A stretch of 64,000 bases of DNA from Luidia sarsii (taxonomy: Eukaryota > Echinodermata > Asteroidea > Paxillosida > Luidiidae), in contig OX465107.1 of NCBI GenBank assembly GCA_949987565.1, positions 15,341,558 through 15,405,557 on the forward strand, written 5' to 3'. Below, in pieces: positions 1-13,438 of this stretch (position 1 is its first letter; every line of letters begins with the position of its first letter). Made by a program: the position numbers and the translations under genes. The notes beneath the pieces are model-generated. The model had not been told where the DNA came from, made no database searches, and was given only the letters and a program-made list of their open reading frames with translations.

Positions 1-1871
1 CCACAGGCCAGTTAGCTTGGCCATGTGACCCATGTGTTTCAGAAGAGCTCATTAACTGCTCCCTTATGTTTGTGCAAATCCAATTGAGTGGCCGTAAGCA
101 TAGCTCAGCGGATCCAGGCTGTGTGTTTTCCTTTCTGTAATGACAAAACTGACGCAAGCTGATTCTGGATGGACCCATCCAATGAGAGTCCCTTTATCGG
201 AGGAATCTCAAGACTGTCGGGATTCATATCGAGACAATCTATCTATTTTAGGTGGCTCATTGTGGCCCAATCCATCAATTTGGTCTTCTTATCCTTATTC
301 ATCAAAGGGTGCGGAGTTGCTTCAAAAGAAAGCAATCGCCGAGGATAGCGTTAACATGACGCTCTCGGCCACTGCGCTGCGTCTCATGGAAATGATGCAG
401 GTTTTCTCATAGCGCAAGGAAACAGACTCACTCTGTGGTTTAATCAAGTCTGAAAGAAACCAATATACACACTGAAAGAGCATTCTTTTTTCTCCCTTTA
501 CGTTATGCAGCTTTTTCTTCTTCACTGTCATTCCTTTTTTAATTACTACTTCAGGTCTTTTGCCATCAAATGTTTTCGCAATCATTCTGTTGTTTCATTC
601 TGTTTTTCAAAGCTTTGCATATCTTCTGGGAAGTCAAATGTTTTCCTTTTTTTCTGTGTATTGTTCTTGTTATTTGTTAACCATTTCATGGTATTTTTGC
701 TTATCAGTTCTACTTATGTTTAGTTAAGGGCATCTTTGCTACAAGCATAAGCTTTTTGATCGTGACCCATGGCCATGGTCCGTTTCTTCTCATACTTAAT
801 AATTATTGCTGGGGTTTTTTCCATTGGGTCTGCTGTTTTTTCCTTGCACTGTTTTTGCTGAAGTTCTTTAATTGTATTTTTGTTTCTATACAGAGTTTGA
901 AATAAATGTGTGGACGAATTAGTGAATTGATTAATGGGAAAAAAAGAAGAAGAAGAAGAGAATAACAAGATATTGCTGAAAGCACAAATAACATCTGTCC
1001 CAATATTTGATTTTTAAAAATTTCATCTATGCAAATCACTGCCCATGCATTTTTGCTATGCACATATTGTAGTTTGCAGCTAATTTTGGATTGGGTCATT
1101 TCTCAGTATTTCGGGATGTGTTTTTCCGGTTCCTTTTAAGTCCGGTAGGCCTAATGGGTACTGCTTCACTTTCTCCCAAAATTATGTCATTTGATAACGG
1201 AATGAAATTTGGCCAAATTTGTAAACATATTTGAAGTGCAGTTTACCGGCCTATTTATGTCCACAAGGTGACAGTGCAGTGTAATGAATGGCCGCGCTGA
1301 TGTAAATATGTCAAATTTGCCAAATGATTGACTTCCGGGAAAAAAAACAAAAACCAGGTCACTCTGCACAACTGCACCGCAGCAAATGACTGACTCTTTT
1401 CCAACTTCAATTACCTGCTCAGGTGTACTGACAGAACAAAAATAGGAACGACGCAAAGCCAGGGGGCATATAATTGTATATCTATCTATATGCGGGTGGG
1501 ATCTCTGTGATTCCTGGAAAAGATTGCAAGCGACAAGCACCCAAGCACGAAGCCAAAGTGGTCAGACGGAGTGTCTAGTGAAAAGGCACTGATGTGGAAG
1601 TGGGCCTACCAACCTTCTCAGAACCATCCCAGGGGCTGCTTCCCAAGCAAATGGGCCAGTATCCAAAAAAAAGGTGGAAAGTCTTCCCTTCCCCCTGTGA
1701 ATCAGACCGACAGGGCCCCCTGTGAGAAATCTCTGATGGTGGAAAGGTGTTGAGTTTTTTGTGTTCAGCCTGTGCACCTGCACCACTGTGGAAACATATT
1801 TCTATAGATGTAGGCCCTATATCTATTTCCTATAGTAACACCATTATTGTCAGTATCCTGGAAATGATTTA
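1..1871. other. Non-coding stretch, no feature recognised
   Basis: Single-copy-looking AT-rich sequence. Short open frames here (for example 140-412) have no recognisable domain, no repeat of codon pattern and no splice context. It lies downstream of the last channel exon found, so it could be intron or 3' flank. Confidence 0.5.
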
Positions 1872-2003
1872 TACCTAAACTTAAACCTAAACCCTAAACC
1901 AAACCAAAATCCAACCCCAACCCCAACCCCAACCCCAACCCCAACCCCAACCCAAAACCAAAACCAAAACCAAAACCAAAACCTAAACCGAAGCCTATTC
2001 CTA
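1872..2003. repeat. Telomere-like hexanucleotide array (CCCCAA and CCAAAA variants)
   Basis: An array of six-base units. It begins as loose CCTAAA and AACCCTAAACC words, becomes a clean run of ccaacc/ccccaa units and then a run of caaaac units, ending with ctaaaccgaagcc. The C-rich strand is the plus strand. Units resemble telomere-variant repeats but are not the metazoan TTAGGG consensus. Confidence 0.8.
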
Positions 2004-3920
2004 AAAAATACATAACCCACTATATACATGTAGACAAGCAAGCACGGCGCCCGCAATTTGTATTCTTCACGATTCGTCACATTCAATTGGATGTCATTTC
2101 TCTCAATTTGTTTTCCGTCCCCAGTCGAGAAACAAGACCCCGTCCACCATGGTCCCAGAGCACACAGACTGATACGGTGGCCCGTGCCGTAGCCAGTCAC
2201 TCGCTCGTGATGCTGCATCTTGAGATGAGTGCAAACGGAGACTCAATCCTGTGATGACGTTATCGACGGGGAGAAGAGCTGACGGAGGTCTTCACCCGAG
2301 TGACGCTGCACGTCCGCAACTGACACGGCCAGATGGAAACACAGGCACGCAAACGTTTGATTCAATTTGTGAGTGATGGAATGAGCTGCGCTATAAATTA
2401 TTTCCACCCATACTCATCTTCGAATAAAACAGGATGCCATCCTCAGTGGCATTTTTAAATTCAATTTTTTTTGTGGGGGGTGGGTAGTAGTGGGATCAAT
2501 GAAGAAAATGAGAGAGAAGTCTTGTTCCCAACCTATCTGAAATGCTTTAACCCAGGTATAAGTGGAAATAGTGAACACTGAATAGATTGGATAGTCAATG
2601 GGGTTGGCAATGCTCATAGTTGAGCAGTGATACTGTACATGTAAATACACGAGAAAGTCCATCATTCAGGGTTTAGATTAATCCACTGAGCAGATTATCA
2701 TAAAGTGTGCACTCCCAACTACTGTCTAAAGGGATAACACAACATTGGTCGAGGTCAAGGAATAGCATCTATACGTTGTCTGATCCAACATACATGTATA
2801 TGCATGAAATAGCACACCTGTGAAAATTTCAGCTCAATCCACCAAACGAGAAAAAAATGAAACCCGCTCCATTTGTTTCGTGAAAATGCAGCATTCAATG
2901 TATTGTTCCAAAAAATCGTTTAGATCTAGGGGTGAGATGTAAACAATTCCTTTTATTTTTTTCCCCAAATTACAGCATTTTAGGCAGTAATATTTCAGTG
3001 AGAGGTTTCTACTATAACCATCTTCAAACTGTATTTACGGTAAGTTTCATGTAAATCTGTGAACATTTCTGTTTTTCGATCTTACCAATGTTGTGTAGGG
3101 GCTTTAGTGGGGGCCCCTGGAAGCTGATTAAGTGATACATTGTGGAAAAGGAGGTTCGATGCTTAAGAAATCATTTCATTATGAAGATTTGGAGCCTTAA
3201 ATGTGGCACTATTTGACAGCACAAGTGAAGGGATGAAAGCTGAAAAAAGGGAGGAACTCAGTTTTTTGAAAAAAAAAAATTTTTTAGGGTGATCTTTTTC
3301 TTGGCATAATTAGCTGAAAATTGGCTGAGGGAACAAAACATTCAATAGAATTTAAGAGTTCAAGTTAGATTTTTCAGTACTTTTACGGAGACCTTTCCAG
3401 TATAAGAGATAATTGAAAGTCACATGTTTTTGCACTATAGCCTATGGAAGCTGATTGAGTGCATAACACCTTCTTCTCCGCCAGCTCAATATTGAAGACT
3501 AGCGCCCTCAATGGGTTACGCAAGGACAATACAAAAAAAAATACTCCACCATCAAATTCAACTGCAAACATCCCCTTCCCCCAAGAAAAAAATTAAATAA
3601 ACGCAACTCAAAAGGTCATGGTTCAAAAACGGAATATAAAACAACCCCAGAAACCACCCCAGCAACCCCAAAGATTAGATCAAATATTGAAACTGAGCCA
3701 CGCTGGGCAACTACAGGACATCCAATTCCCTGCTGCCCTTGTGTACACATGTAATTGTCAGTTTATCGTATGGACATGTGCATGAATTATGCATCTTCAT
3801 TAAAATTCACGATGGGAATTAAAGCATACCGTAGCAATGATAAGGATGGGGAAGCATGTGATAAAAAAAAGATATAGTAAAATAAGAAAGGAAAAACAAT
3901 CTAGTCTCAAAACAGATTTT
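2004..3920. other. Non-coding stretch with possible old dispersed repeat
   Basis: No coding signal. Around 2780-2870 the wording cacacctgtgaaaatttcag followed by ctcaatccac recurs in a related form near 54085-54120 (cacacctgtgaaagctatag, then ctcaactcc). That suggests an old interspersed repeat of unknown class. Confidence 0.3.
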
Positions 3921-3949
3921 GGTGTGTGTGTGTGTGTGTGTGTGTGTGA
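3921..3949. repeat. (TG)n microsatellite
   Basis: Uninterrupted TG dinucleotide run on the plus strand. Confidence 0.95.
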
Positions 3950-4187
3950 ACGGGGAGGGGCTTGTTTTTGCACCAAGTCAGAGTTAAATTATTGAGTGAG
4001 CATTCATCAATGAAAGAATGCAGTTTGTCCTCCAATCAAAATAGCTACCCAACCAAGGAAGCCAGTTCTTCCTGGCTGGTTTTTTTTTTTTGGCAGGATG
4101 CGACAAATTTTATCTTCACATGGGAAAGCAATTCGTTTCTGAGCTATGCACAGTCTGTGAGAAACTACATCGGAAAGGTGGCATGAA

Positions 4188-4463
4188 GAGAGACGGAGAG
4201 AGGTAGAGAGTAGAGAGACACAGATAGAAATAGAGAGATGGAGAAGGGCACAGAGACGGTGAAATACAGAGTGACAAAGATAGAGATAGAGAGAGGTAAT
4301 GAGGGTGAGGAGGAAGAAAGAAGAGGGAGAAGAAGGGGGAGAGGGGGAGGGGGAGGGGGGAGAGAGGGAGAGAGAGGGAGGGGGGAGGGGGGAGAGAGGG
4401 AGAGAGAGGGAGGATGGCAGGGAGGGAGTGAGGCAGGGAGGGAGGGGGAGGGGGAGAGAGCTC
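4188..4463. repeat. Purine-rich GA/GGGA satellite
   Basis: Almost pure purine on the plus strand, with gagag, gggag and ggggga words and several near-identical agagagggagggggg blocks. Long Arg/Glu frames on plus and Ser/Pro/Leu frames on minus are shadows of this tract. Confidence 0.9.
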
Positions 4464-5005
4464 AGAGGGATGATAAGAAACGCAGAAATACTGACAGAAA
4501 TTACCCCATCTAATGCAGAACCCCAAATGAGGTACACTTGCAATTTCTCTATCTAAATGTCCTGATTTCAACTTCTAATTACACTGAATAATACTGACTA
4601 TTTCATACAATAACTATACTTCGGTGCCTTCACAATTACAATTTACAATCACAATTTGTCTACATGAAAGAAACAGGTGTCTGTGAAGACATCTAAGCCC
4701 CCCCCCCACCAAAAAGGGAAAAAAAGGAAAAGAAAAAAAAGGTTAGGGTCTGGAGAGTACCCCCAAAGCTAAAACCACACGACATATATAACACACAGGA
4801 CCTTCATCCAATACGCCAGCCCTACCCCTCTGCTCCCCTCTACATCTTGGCTCAACTCAATCTCCATCTTTCCCTTCCCCTCTGTCTACATCCATTGGAT
4901 ATCACTTGCACGTCATATTCATTCAAGATCGAATATCCTCCCTTGAATTATCCCAGAAGAGAGCAGATTTGTTTACTGTATCAACATTGTCAAAATGGAT
5001 GAAAC
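4464..5005. other. Non-coding stretch, nothing recognised
   Basis: AT-rich spacer with a short poly-C run near 4700 and an A/G-rich patch; no gene or RNA signal seen. Confidence 0.4.
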
Positions 5006-5462
5006 ACAAAGACACAGAGACTGAGAACAAGACAGACAGAAACAGAGACAGGCAAAGATAGCTTAGTAGATGGAGAGAGACACACAGAGATTGTGGATAC
5101 AGAGAGACAGAGAGACAAAGGCAGAGAGACAGAGAGACAGAGGCAGGGAGACAGAGAGACAGAGAGACAGAGACATACACACAGATAGACGGAGACAGAA
5201 AGACAAAGAAAAAAACATCGACAGAGAAACAGAGAGACAGAGAGACAGAGAAACAGAGGCAGAGACAGAGGCAGAGAGTCAGAGAAACAGAGACAGAGAG
5301 ACAAATAAAAAAACATCGACAGAGAAACAGAGAAACAGACAGACAGCCAGACAGACAGTCAGACAGACAGTCAGACAGACAGGGAAACAGGGACAGGGAG
5401 ACATAGAAACTGAGAAACAGAGAACAAGACAGACAGACAGACAGACAGACAGAGAGTGAGAA
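5006..5462. repeat. AGACAGAG-type compound satellite
   Basis: Compound of gacagagaga, gacagacagt and caga units on the plus strand. Two segments share aaaaaacatcgacagagaaa (near 5210 and 5310), showing a local duplication of about 100 bp within the array. Confidence 0.9.
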
Positions 5463-6594
5463 AAAATGAGAGGAAAGACAGGAGAAGGGCTATAGATAGA
5501 GCCACACACACTGATTCATGAGCAGCAGTTTCTGCTTTTCTGCAGGGGAACATTTTGCCAACCCTGACTCCCCGGTTCAGTGCCAAGGTGAAACACATGT
5601 AGCCTTTTCCATATGAGCTTGCAAATGGCAGCATCGCTATATATGCAGCAGTACAAGAGAGCGTGCAAGGTCTACATAATGGACCAATGTATAACCATGT
5701 GTGTGGAGGTGGGGAAGGTGAGTGGTTGAGTATACTGAGAGAGGGATGCAGCACAATATGAGATGCCCCAATCAATCCAATCATGCAAGACCTTGTAAGT
5801 GATACTGTGCATTACAGGCACACTTTATTAAAGAGAACAAGCTGGTGGTTACTGACAAATACCTTTTTTCCAATAATGAGTACATCATGGGTTTCCCCTG
5901 GGATTGGCAACTGATAATTTGCTCTTGATGATATTTCGTGGATATGCTGGCTTCATGTTTCATGGATCACAGAATGCATAAAGCAACAGTCGAAAGCATA
6001 CGTGTATATGTACATGAAATACCTTTTTGTGTGACTTTGCACATGCTGAAGTGCTTGTGCTGTGCGTTCATCTTCTTTCTACCGTGATTTTTAACCCTGA
6101 GGTTTGTTTTGGCAAAAACATGAGTTGGCCCACCAAATCTGTGAGGAAGAAAGCCAGTTGTCAACATCGCAAACTGGACATAAAACGCAAAGTAAAACTG
6201 GCGATGTTTCCACTAAAAGACAGCCGATAGGGAAGAACAAGAAACTGATCCCCCTTAGTCCTTGGACACACCACCACACCAAAGGAATAGACACCCGCAT
6301 TCTCTCGGGAGGAAGACGCCATTTTATCACGCTACATCCTAACGGGTGCAAAATGGGGTGCTCAGCTGGAAAATTGCACTGGCCACACACAAAAGCTCTC
6401 CCTGTGAGGATAATACATTGCCATGGCTACCAGTTCGTGCTTGAGTGAGCCATTTCCTTCCCCCATCCCTTAGCCATTAGCCAATTTGCCAACACGTCAC
6501 TCAGTGGGTCATTGAAAACATCAGTTCCTTTACAAAAATAACTTGGAGAGGGGACCATTCAGCCTACGTAGGAGAAGAACTAATCATTTAAATA
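5463..6594. other. Non-coding stretch, nothing recognised
   Basis: Mostly unique sequence. Open frames at 6091-6448 on both strands have no recognisable domain. Confidence 0.4.
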
Positions 6595-6785
6595 AGACTT
6601 AAGGCTTTCCATGGTGGGTGAAACAATGTAGGAGGTTTTTCGGTGACATCATGTACATGTGTATAAGGTCTCTTTAGGAAGAGGTTTGGTTCTGAAAAGA
6701 ACCTGAGTGATAACTCGACGTTCCGGCCAGTATACTCTGATATGTTTTTCTTGAACAGTTCTGGTTCTCGTAAATCACGTATTAC
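6595..6785. repeat. Dispersed repeat family 2 (tgcatggtggg / ggtgacaccatg type), copy 1
   Basis: Begins aagacttaaggctttccatg and contains ggtgacatcatgta and gaagaggtttggttctgaaa, then aactcgacgttccggcc and agtatactctg. The same order of words recurs at 39258-39360, 45755-45930, 48985-49180 and 55520-55690. Read on the minus strand, the end resembles a Penelope-type 3' hairpin (cagagtatactg followed by gccggaacgtcgag). The element class is uncertain. Confidence 0.55.
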
Positions 6786-8125
6786 ACTGTATACGCATGT
6801 GTAGAACTGTATGAATCTCTATTCAGTCGTTATAATGACAGTAGGCCTATACATAATTATAAAGACTGAATAGAGACTAACATAGTTCTGCACATGGGCA
6901 TAACATCAACCAGGTCTGGTTGGTCTTCGTACATACGAGCCCATTCCGGCATATGCCTCCTTTATCAAACCAATGACTCCGTCTGGTGCCAGAATGCATT
7001 GTATATTGTATATATGCATACTGGTACAGCACAGATGAAGGCTCACAACAGATTGCAGTGATGGATGCAAGGCCCTACAACACTACAACTACAACACAAC
7101 TGCTACAACTGGGATGAAAAGCCTACATGTTGATAACTCTTTCACAAAAGAAATCAGATGCATTTAGGGGGTACACGGGAGCACTGACCCTCTTTCTTGA
7201 GAGTTAATTTCTGACTGAAGTTGATGAAGTCATTACTCATGACTAAAAGCTCACAGCCAAAGACCAATCATTCAGCCATACTGACGCCTTCTGGTCCAAG
7301 CCAATCTACATTAAGCAAATGACCGATCACATGGTCACTCATTAACACTAATACAAGCCCCCCCCCTCCTCCTCCTCCCTCTGGCATCTGGGGTCCAGCA
7401 GAGCCGAAATTTCATTTGAATATCTAAAGCTTGGCCAAGCAAAATAATTAATACAGTGAAATCTATAAAAAAAAGAAAAAAAAAGGGGGAGTTAAAGAGA
7501 CGGAGTGTCTGTTTACATGGTGCGGAACAGTTGGATCACGGTCATCATAACGATGCAGCGTGGCTAAACTTGACAGTGCTAGAATCTCTTTGGTGAATGG
7601 TTAAGAGCGGGGCAGGAAGAGGGTTGTTGAGTTGCCCGACTCATGGACTTGAGATTGGAGTGCATGTTTACACATGCCGTACGCTGTGCGGCACTCTCAC
7701 AGCATCCCACAGGCTAGCGCTAGAGGTAGGCCGGCCATTATGAAAAAAAAAAAAAAAAAAACATTTGCATTTCCAGAATAATTTGGTAGTGGTTCTTGTG
7801 ACATTCACATGTAGGATAAGGGCTTGCATTAAACTGGAAACAAATGAGGCACTACTGAATCAAACCAGGGGCCATCACTGATTCTCAATCACTTAAGACC
7901 CGACTGTCTGCTCGCAAAGAGGACGAGGAAGGAAAAACATTGAGCAGACTAGACGATGACGATATCGCATTCATGCAAATTCTGGCTTGTGGGGAGTGAT
8001 TACACTGTGCCAATAAAGGCCAATGTATTCCAATAATGCATATCAGTTTGCAATGGCGACTTAAAGTGATGCCCAAAAAAATTTGCCAACTGCATATTAC
8101 TGAGTTAAATCACCTTAACTGTCAA
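6786..8125. other. Non-coding stretch with homopolymer runs
   Basis: No gene seen. Contains short A runs near 7465-7490, a poly-A run at 7741-7760 and a C/CTC patch near 7358-7380. Confidence 0.4.
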
Positions 8126-8217
8126 TATCATCACCATCATTACTCTCACCACCTTCATAACCATCTTGCCATCATCGTCACTACCACCACCACCATCATC
8201 ACCTCCACCGACTTTCA
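8126..8217. repeat. CAT/CAC trinucleotide-rich tract
   Basis: Imperfect trinucleotide run of cat, cac and acc units on the plus strand, giving His/Pro/Ser-rich shadow frames. Confidence 0.8.
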
Positions 8218-8920
8218 TTCTTATTTTTGAGAGATACCATTACACAGCAGCACACTTCGCCCAATTTCTAAACTCAAATGCCATTTTGAAGAAAAAAAAT
8301 GGGAGGCAAATTACATTGATTAGAGCGGGATTAGCCCTATGGCTTAACGTTCCATCACTCTACCCACTAATGATGGCCTCCCTATTTGAGTCAACTATCC
8401 TTACTGTGGTAGGGGCATCAGTCAGAAGCATTAAACCATGAACTACCCTACACAATGTATCACACCACCATTTTCATTCAGATGCAACAACCAATAGTTA
8501 TATAAACCCAGTTACCCAGTTACAGTTGGTCAGGGATAACAACAAAATATACTCTTTTTTCAATAAAAATGAAAAACAAGACCATTCTATTTACAAAGGC
8601 TAATCAGTTGCGGTCTTTGTGGGAGATTGATTGCATAGGGACTCAGGTTTGAGGACACAATTTCCATGATTAACCATCAACAGACTGTTTTATTCATGAG
8701 ATTATTGGAAATAGCAGCAGGTTTCCCAGGTCGTTTATCTTCTTACGATTTCTTGGAGCATGAGCAGTCAGCATACACTCTGGAAAGAAATGGCTGATTT
8801 GAGTGAATTGAATGATAACCTCCAAATAGCCAGGCCTAATGTTTGCCCTTATTCCTCTAGGAGGTTCTCCTAATATAAGCCTTCTGAAAAGAATACAGAG
8901 AATGGATGTATGCGTGTGTG
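8218..8920. other. Non-coding stretch, nothing recognised
   Basis: Unique-looking AT-rich sequence between two simple repeats. No splice-bounded coding segment was found. Confidence 0.4.
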
Positions 8921-9392
<472 letters not shown>

Positions 9393-9799
9393 AAACTGTG
9401 GTAATTTCAATTAAAACGCCACAGCACAAAACTGCTACTGTGTTATGTCCACTAATTAAGGAGTATGCTTCACTAGCTGTGCTGGAATCACAAAAGGAAT
9501 TGCCATTGGAATGTGATGGCCCTCACTTCTCTTGCCAGTAATTTCATTATCTGCCAGCAATTGGATGCACATATAAAAGGGCCTATAATATGTCATTTCT
9601 TGGTAGATTTCTTGGTGAAAGCATTGGTGGGAGCATTTGGGTATAGCTACGATTTGCAGGACTGTTTTTCCTTCTCTCACATAAATAATTCTTTTCCAAA
9701 GTCAATATCAGTGGCAGAGAAGAGAGTGATATAGTGTTGACACAAAGACAGACAGTTTCCATGGTACATGTAGCTGAACAACAGGGTGAAATAGATAGT
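9393..9799. other. Non-coding spacer between satellites
   Basis: About 400 bp of unique sequence between a GA-rich and a CT-rich array; no feature recognised. Confidence 0.4.
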
Positions 9800-10458
9800 G
9801 GCCCTCTCTGCCTCCCTCTATCTCAGTCTCCCTCCATCTCTGCTCCCCCATCTCTTTCTGTCTCTCTCCATCTCTCTGTCTCTCTCTGTTTATCTGTCTG
9901 TCTGTGTCTCGCTCCATCTCTGTATCTCTCTGCCTCCCTCCATCTCTGTATCTCTCTGCCTCCCCCCATCTCTGTCTCTCTGCCTCCCTCCATCTCTGTC
10001 TCTCTCTGCCTCCCTCCACCTCTGTCTCTCTCTGCCTCCCTCCATCTCTGCTCCCCCATCTCTTTCTGTCTCTCTCCATCTCTCTGTATCTGTGTTTCTC
10101 TGTCTGTCTGTGTTTCTCTCCACCTCTGTCTCTCTCTGCCTCCCTCCACCTCTGTCTCTCTCTGCCTCCCTCCATCTCTGCTCCCCCATCTCTTTCTGTC
10201 TCTCTCCATCTCTCTGTCTCTCTCTGTTTCTCTGTCTGTCTTTGTCTCTCTCCATCTCTGTATCTCTCTGCCTCCCTCCACCTCTGTCTCTCTCTGCCTC
10301 CCTCCACCTCTGTCTCTCTCTGCCTCCCTCCATCTCTGTCTCTCTGTGCCTCCCTCCATCTCTCTGTTTCACTCTGTCCATCAGTATCTCTCTCTGCCTC
10401 ACTTTATCTCTCTGTCTCCCTCCAGCTCTGTCCAACTCTCTGTATCTTCTCTGTCTGA
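9800..10458. repeat. CT-rich minisatellite, 24-bp-like unit with higher-order repeat
   Basis: Units resemble tctctgcctccctccatctc on the plus strand. A longer block starting tgctcccccatctctttctg recurs at about 9841, 10049 and 10179, so spacing is 208 and then 130 bp, which is a higher-order structure made by unequal exchange. A related block appears near 11281 in the next array. Confidence 0.9.
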
Positions 10459-10994
10459 GAAGCTGTGCTTGCCATAAAAACACAGTCTCTGTTCTAAAAC
10501 ATCAGATATTCCAAGAGAAGAGTCATCAGTGCTTTTAAATCATGGACACTTCACCTTGTATTGTGGGTAGATCTTGTGCTACATGCCAGAGCAGGGTGGG
10601 ATCAACAGCATTGGAACATTTCTGTCATCAGATATCCAGAGGGGTAAATTTGAAACCAATCGGGACAGGATGACCCCCCAAAAAATTGTCAGTGGTCCAT
10701 TTCATCAAATTTGTCACAATGTAAAACCTGATCGCAATTAAGACCATGAGCGATGCACATAAACCATACAACGAATCACAACTTATGATGGGTTATCCAT
10801 CGTACGTTGAGTAACGACGGATTGTAAGGCTTTGTGTAATCCACCTATGGTCTGATAGACCCTCTAAATGATGAGCACAGGGGGCATTGACCACAGCCCA
10901 GGCCACGGCATTCCCTTGAGACAGTGGGGAAACAACCAGGAGGCCATCCACAGCCTGGTCAGTGATTTAGTATGGCCTACTTCCTTCCACTGAT
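10459..10994. other. Non-coding spacer
   Basis: Unique sequence between two related CT-rich arrays; nothing recognised. Confidence 0.4.
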
Positions 10995-11706
10995 GCCCCT
11001 CTCTCTCCCTCCTATCTCTCTGTCTTGTTGACTCCCAGCTGTCTCTCTGTCTCTGTCTGTCTGTCTGTCTTTCTTTATATCTCTCCATCTCTGACTCTGT
11101 CTCTCTGACTACCTGTCTCTCTCTCCCCATTTCTATGTCTCCCTCCATCTCTCCATCTGCCTCCATCTCTGTCTCCCTCCATCTCTCTGCCTCCCTCCAT
11201 CTCTGTCATCCTCCATCTCTCTGCCTCCCTCTATCTCTGTCTCCCTCCATCTCTCAGTCTCCCTCCACCTCTCTGTCTACCCCATCTCTTTCTGTCTCTC
11301 TCCATCTCTCTGTCTCTCTCTCTGTTTCTGTGTCTGTCTGTGTCACTCTCCATCTCTGTCTCTCTCTGCCTCCATCTACCTCTGTCTCTCTCTGCCTCCA
11401 TCCACCTCTGTCTCTCTCTGCCTCCCTCCATCTCAGAGTTTCACTCTGTCCCTCGGTATCTCTCTCTGCCTCACTTTATCTCTCTGTCTCCCTCCATCTC
11501 TGCCCAACTCTCTGTATCTCTCTGTCTGTCTCTCTCTCTCTCTTGCTGCATCCACCAATCTCTCTCCGTCCCTCCATCTCTCTGTCTCTCTCTGTCTCTC
11601 TCTGTCTCCCTCTGTCTCCCTCCATCTCTCTCTCTCTCTCTCACTCTCTCTCTCTCTCTGTCTCCCTTTGTCTCCCTCCATCTCTCTGTCTCCATCCATC
11701 TCTCTT
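10995..11706. repeat. CT-rich minisatellite related to the array at 9.8 kb
   Basis: Same ccatctctg, gcctccct and tctgtctc words as the array at 9800-10458, in the same orientation, ending with ctctctct and a ccatctctctgtctccatcc close. The two arrays probably share one origin. Confidence 0.9.
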
Positions 11707-12190
11707 TTTGACGGGTCTACGGTTAAAATCCCACTGCGGTCAAAGTTTTCTTTGTCATTATTCTTTAAAATATAAAACACTGTGCACAGTAATTAACCTT
11801 GTTTCAAATTTCAATGACTATTAATAATTGAATGATATCAATTCAATTTCCTTCAGACACAGCATGTACCAATTCGATTAATTTTCCATCTGACTTGGCT
11901 AAAGTCCAAGATGCCTATAAACAGTTTAATTAATAATTTATTCATGCAATACATTACCGATGACTGTATTAACAATTATTCACAATCATTTCCATAATGG
12001 ACACTGATTTCTTTAATCAATTGGTGATTAACAATTAATCTGTCCCAAATCTAAGATTAACTCATGCTTTCCATAATTAGCATTTCAAAAACAATTAGGC
12101 CTGCAATCGCATTTTCGAGAGTGAAGATTAATTTATGAATAAGCCTGTGAGGACATTTCCTCAATTATTTTCATTTGACTACATTCAAAA
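11707..12190. promoter_or_regulatory. AT-rich block dense in TAAT/ATTA homeodomain-type sites (candidate enhancer)
   Basis: From about 11815 to 12190 the sequence is packed with taat, atta, aatcaattgg and ttaattaataattt words, unlike the neighbouring satellites. These are the cores bound by homeodomain proteins. No reporter or conservation evidence is available from sequence alone, so this is a candidate only. Confidence 0.3.
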
Positions 12191-13438
12191 TATTACAAAC
12201 ACCCAACTTTTGCTGATAATTATGTGATGTCTATAGCCATATTAGTCTGCAAGAAGTATCATAATACAGTGTACTGGATGGATGGCACTTTATGAAACTA
12301 ACTAGTGATCAGCCAAAATTGAGGCACAAGCTTTTATAGCTAGCGCCTACCCCCACTTCATCATATGATAATTGTGTAAATCAATGCACGAGTGCAGATC
12401 GAAATCTAATAGTGCATTTCCTTCCTTTCTTTTCATTTCATACGCACCCTGAGGTCAGAGTCTGACACGAAACAAGAAAATGGGAAGCTTTTTAATATTC
12501 TTTACAGCACCTCATTCAACGACGGCTGGGCTGCATTTGTAATGATTGAAAAAAACAAACCACTTTGAACCGTTGGCTGATCAAATTGAAGAGCTTGAAA
12601 TCCGAAACATTCTCAGGTCTATTTCTCTTACATCTCCTCATCAGCCAGTCTCTAACGCATCCAGGAAGGGAGAAACCCCTGCTGAAAGCCTTTGCACATT
12701 AAATAAATTGATACGTTCGATGACAGACAAGATGGCAATTTTGTAAGACCTGTTTTGAGAATGAACGTCAGCTTTTTGTTGAGATTAAGAATAAACATCG
12801 ACCGCATATAGCTCATTCGGTTTTTCCCTTCCTAAAATAACAGTAATCACTATCTTCTTGCGTCATCATTGTTATTGCTGATGAGATACCAGATGGGGAG
12901 ACAGGACCCCCTTTAAGGATATTTCTTTTAGCACAGGACACACTTTTCAAACTTGGGCAAACGCATGTAAAAGTCAAAAAAAAAATCTACATGGTGCATA
13001 ACAAAACCACTGACAACCAGGTTATGAAAATGTCTAATGGCGTCGACCATGAGTTAAAAAAAAAAAAAAAAACACACCTTGGTGGATTTATTTTAACTTC
13101 TCTGTCCAGTAGTTGTTGTTTTTTTATAATTTTTTTTTTAACAAACAAAGCTGAGAGCAGGACTCTTCCCTTGGGGTTAAATACATTGATCCAAAGCAAT
13201 TGAACGGGCTGAAAAGGGTACTCAATACTCAGTCCAAAAAAAAAAAAGGGAGAAAAAAATTTCTTGGGCAGCTTCTTTATGTCAGCGGTTACCAATGAGA
13301 TGCCACTGGCTCCCCGTGCTAAATTATGCTTGGTGGGAGGGGGCTACAAAAAAAAAACCTGGTAACCTTCCCCTAAGCTATTTCTCTTGCCAATTCCATT
13401 CTGTTTGTACATTACAGGGGAATCAATGGAGGGCAGAG
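12191..13438. other. Non-coding stretch, nothing recognised
   Basis: Unique sequence with several poly-A and poly-T runs (for example 13056-13073 and 13233-13247). The short frame at 12546-12746 has no recognisable domain. Confidence 0.4.
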
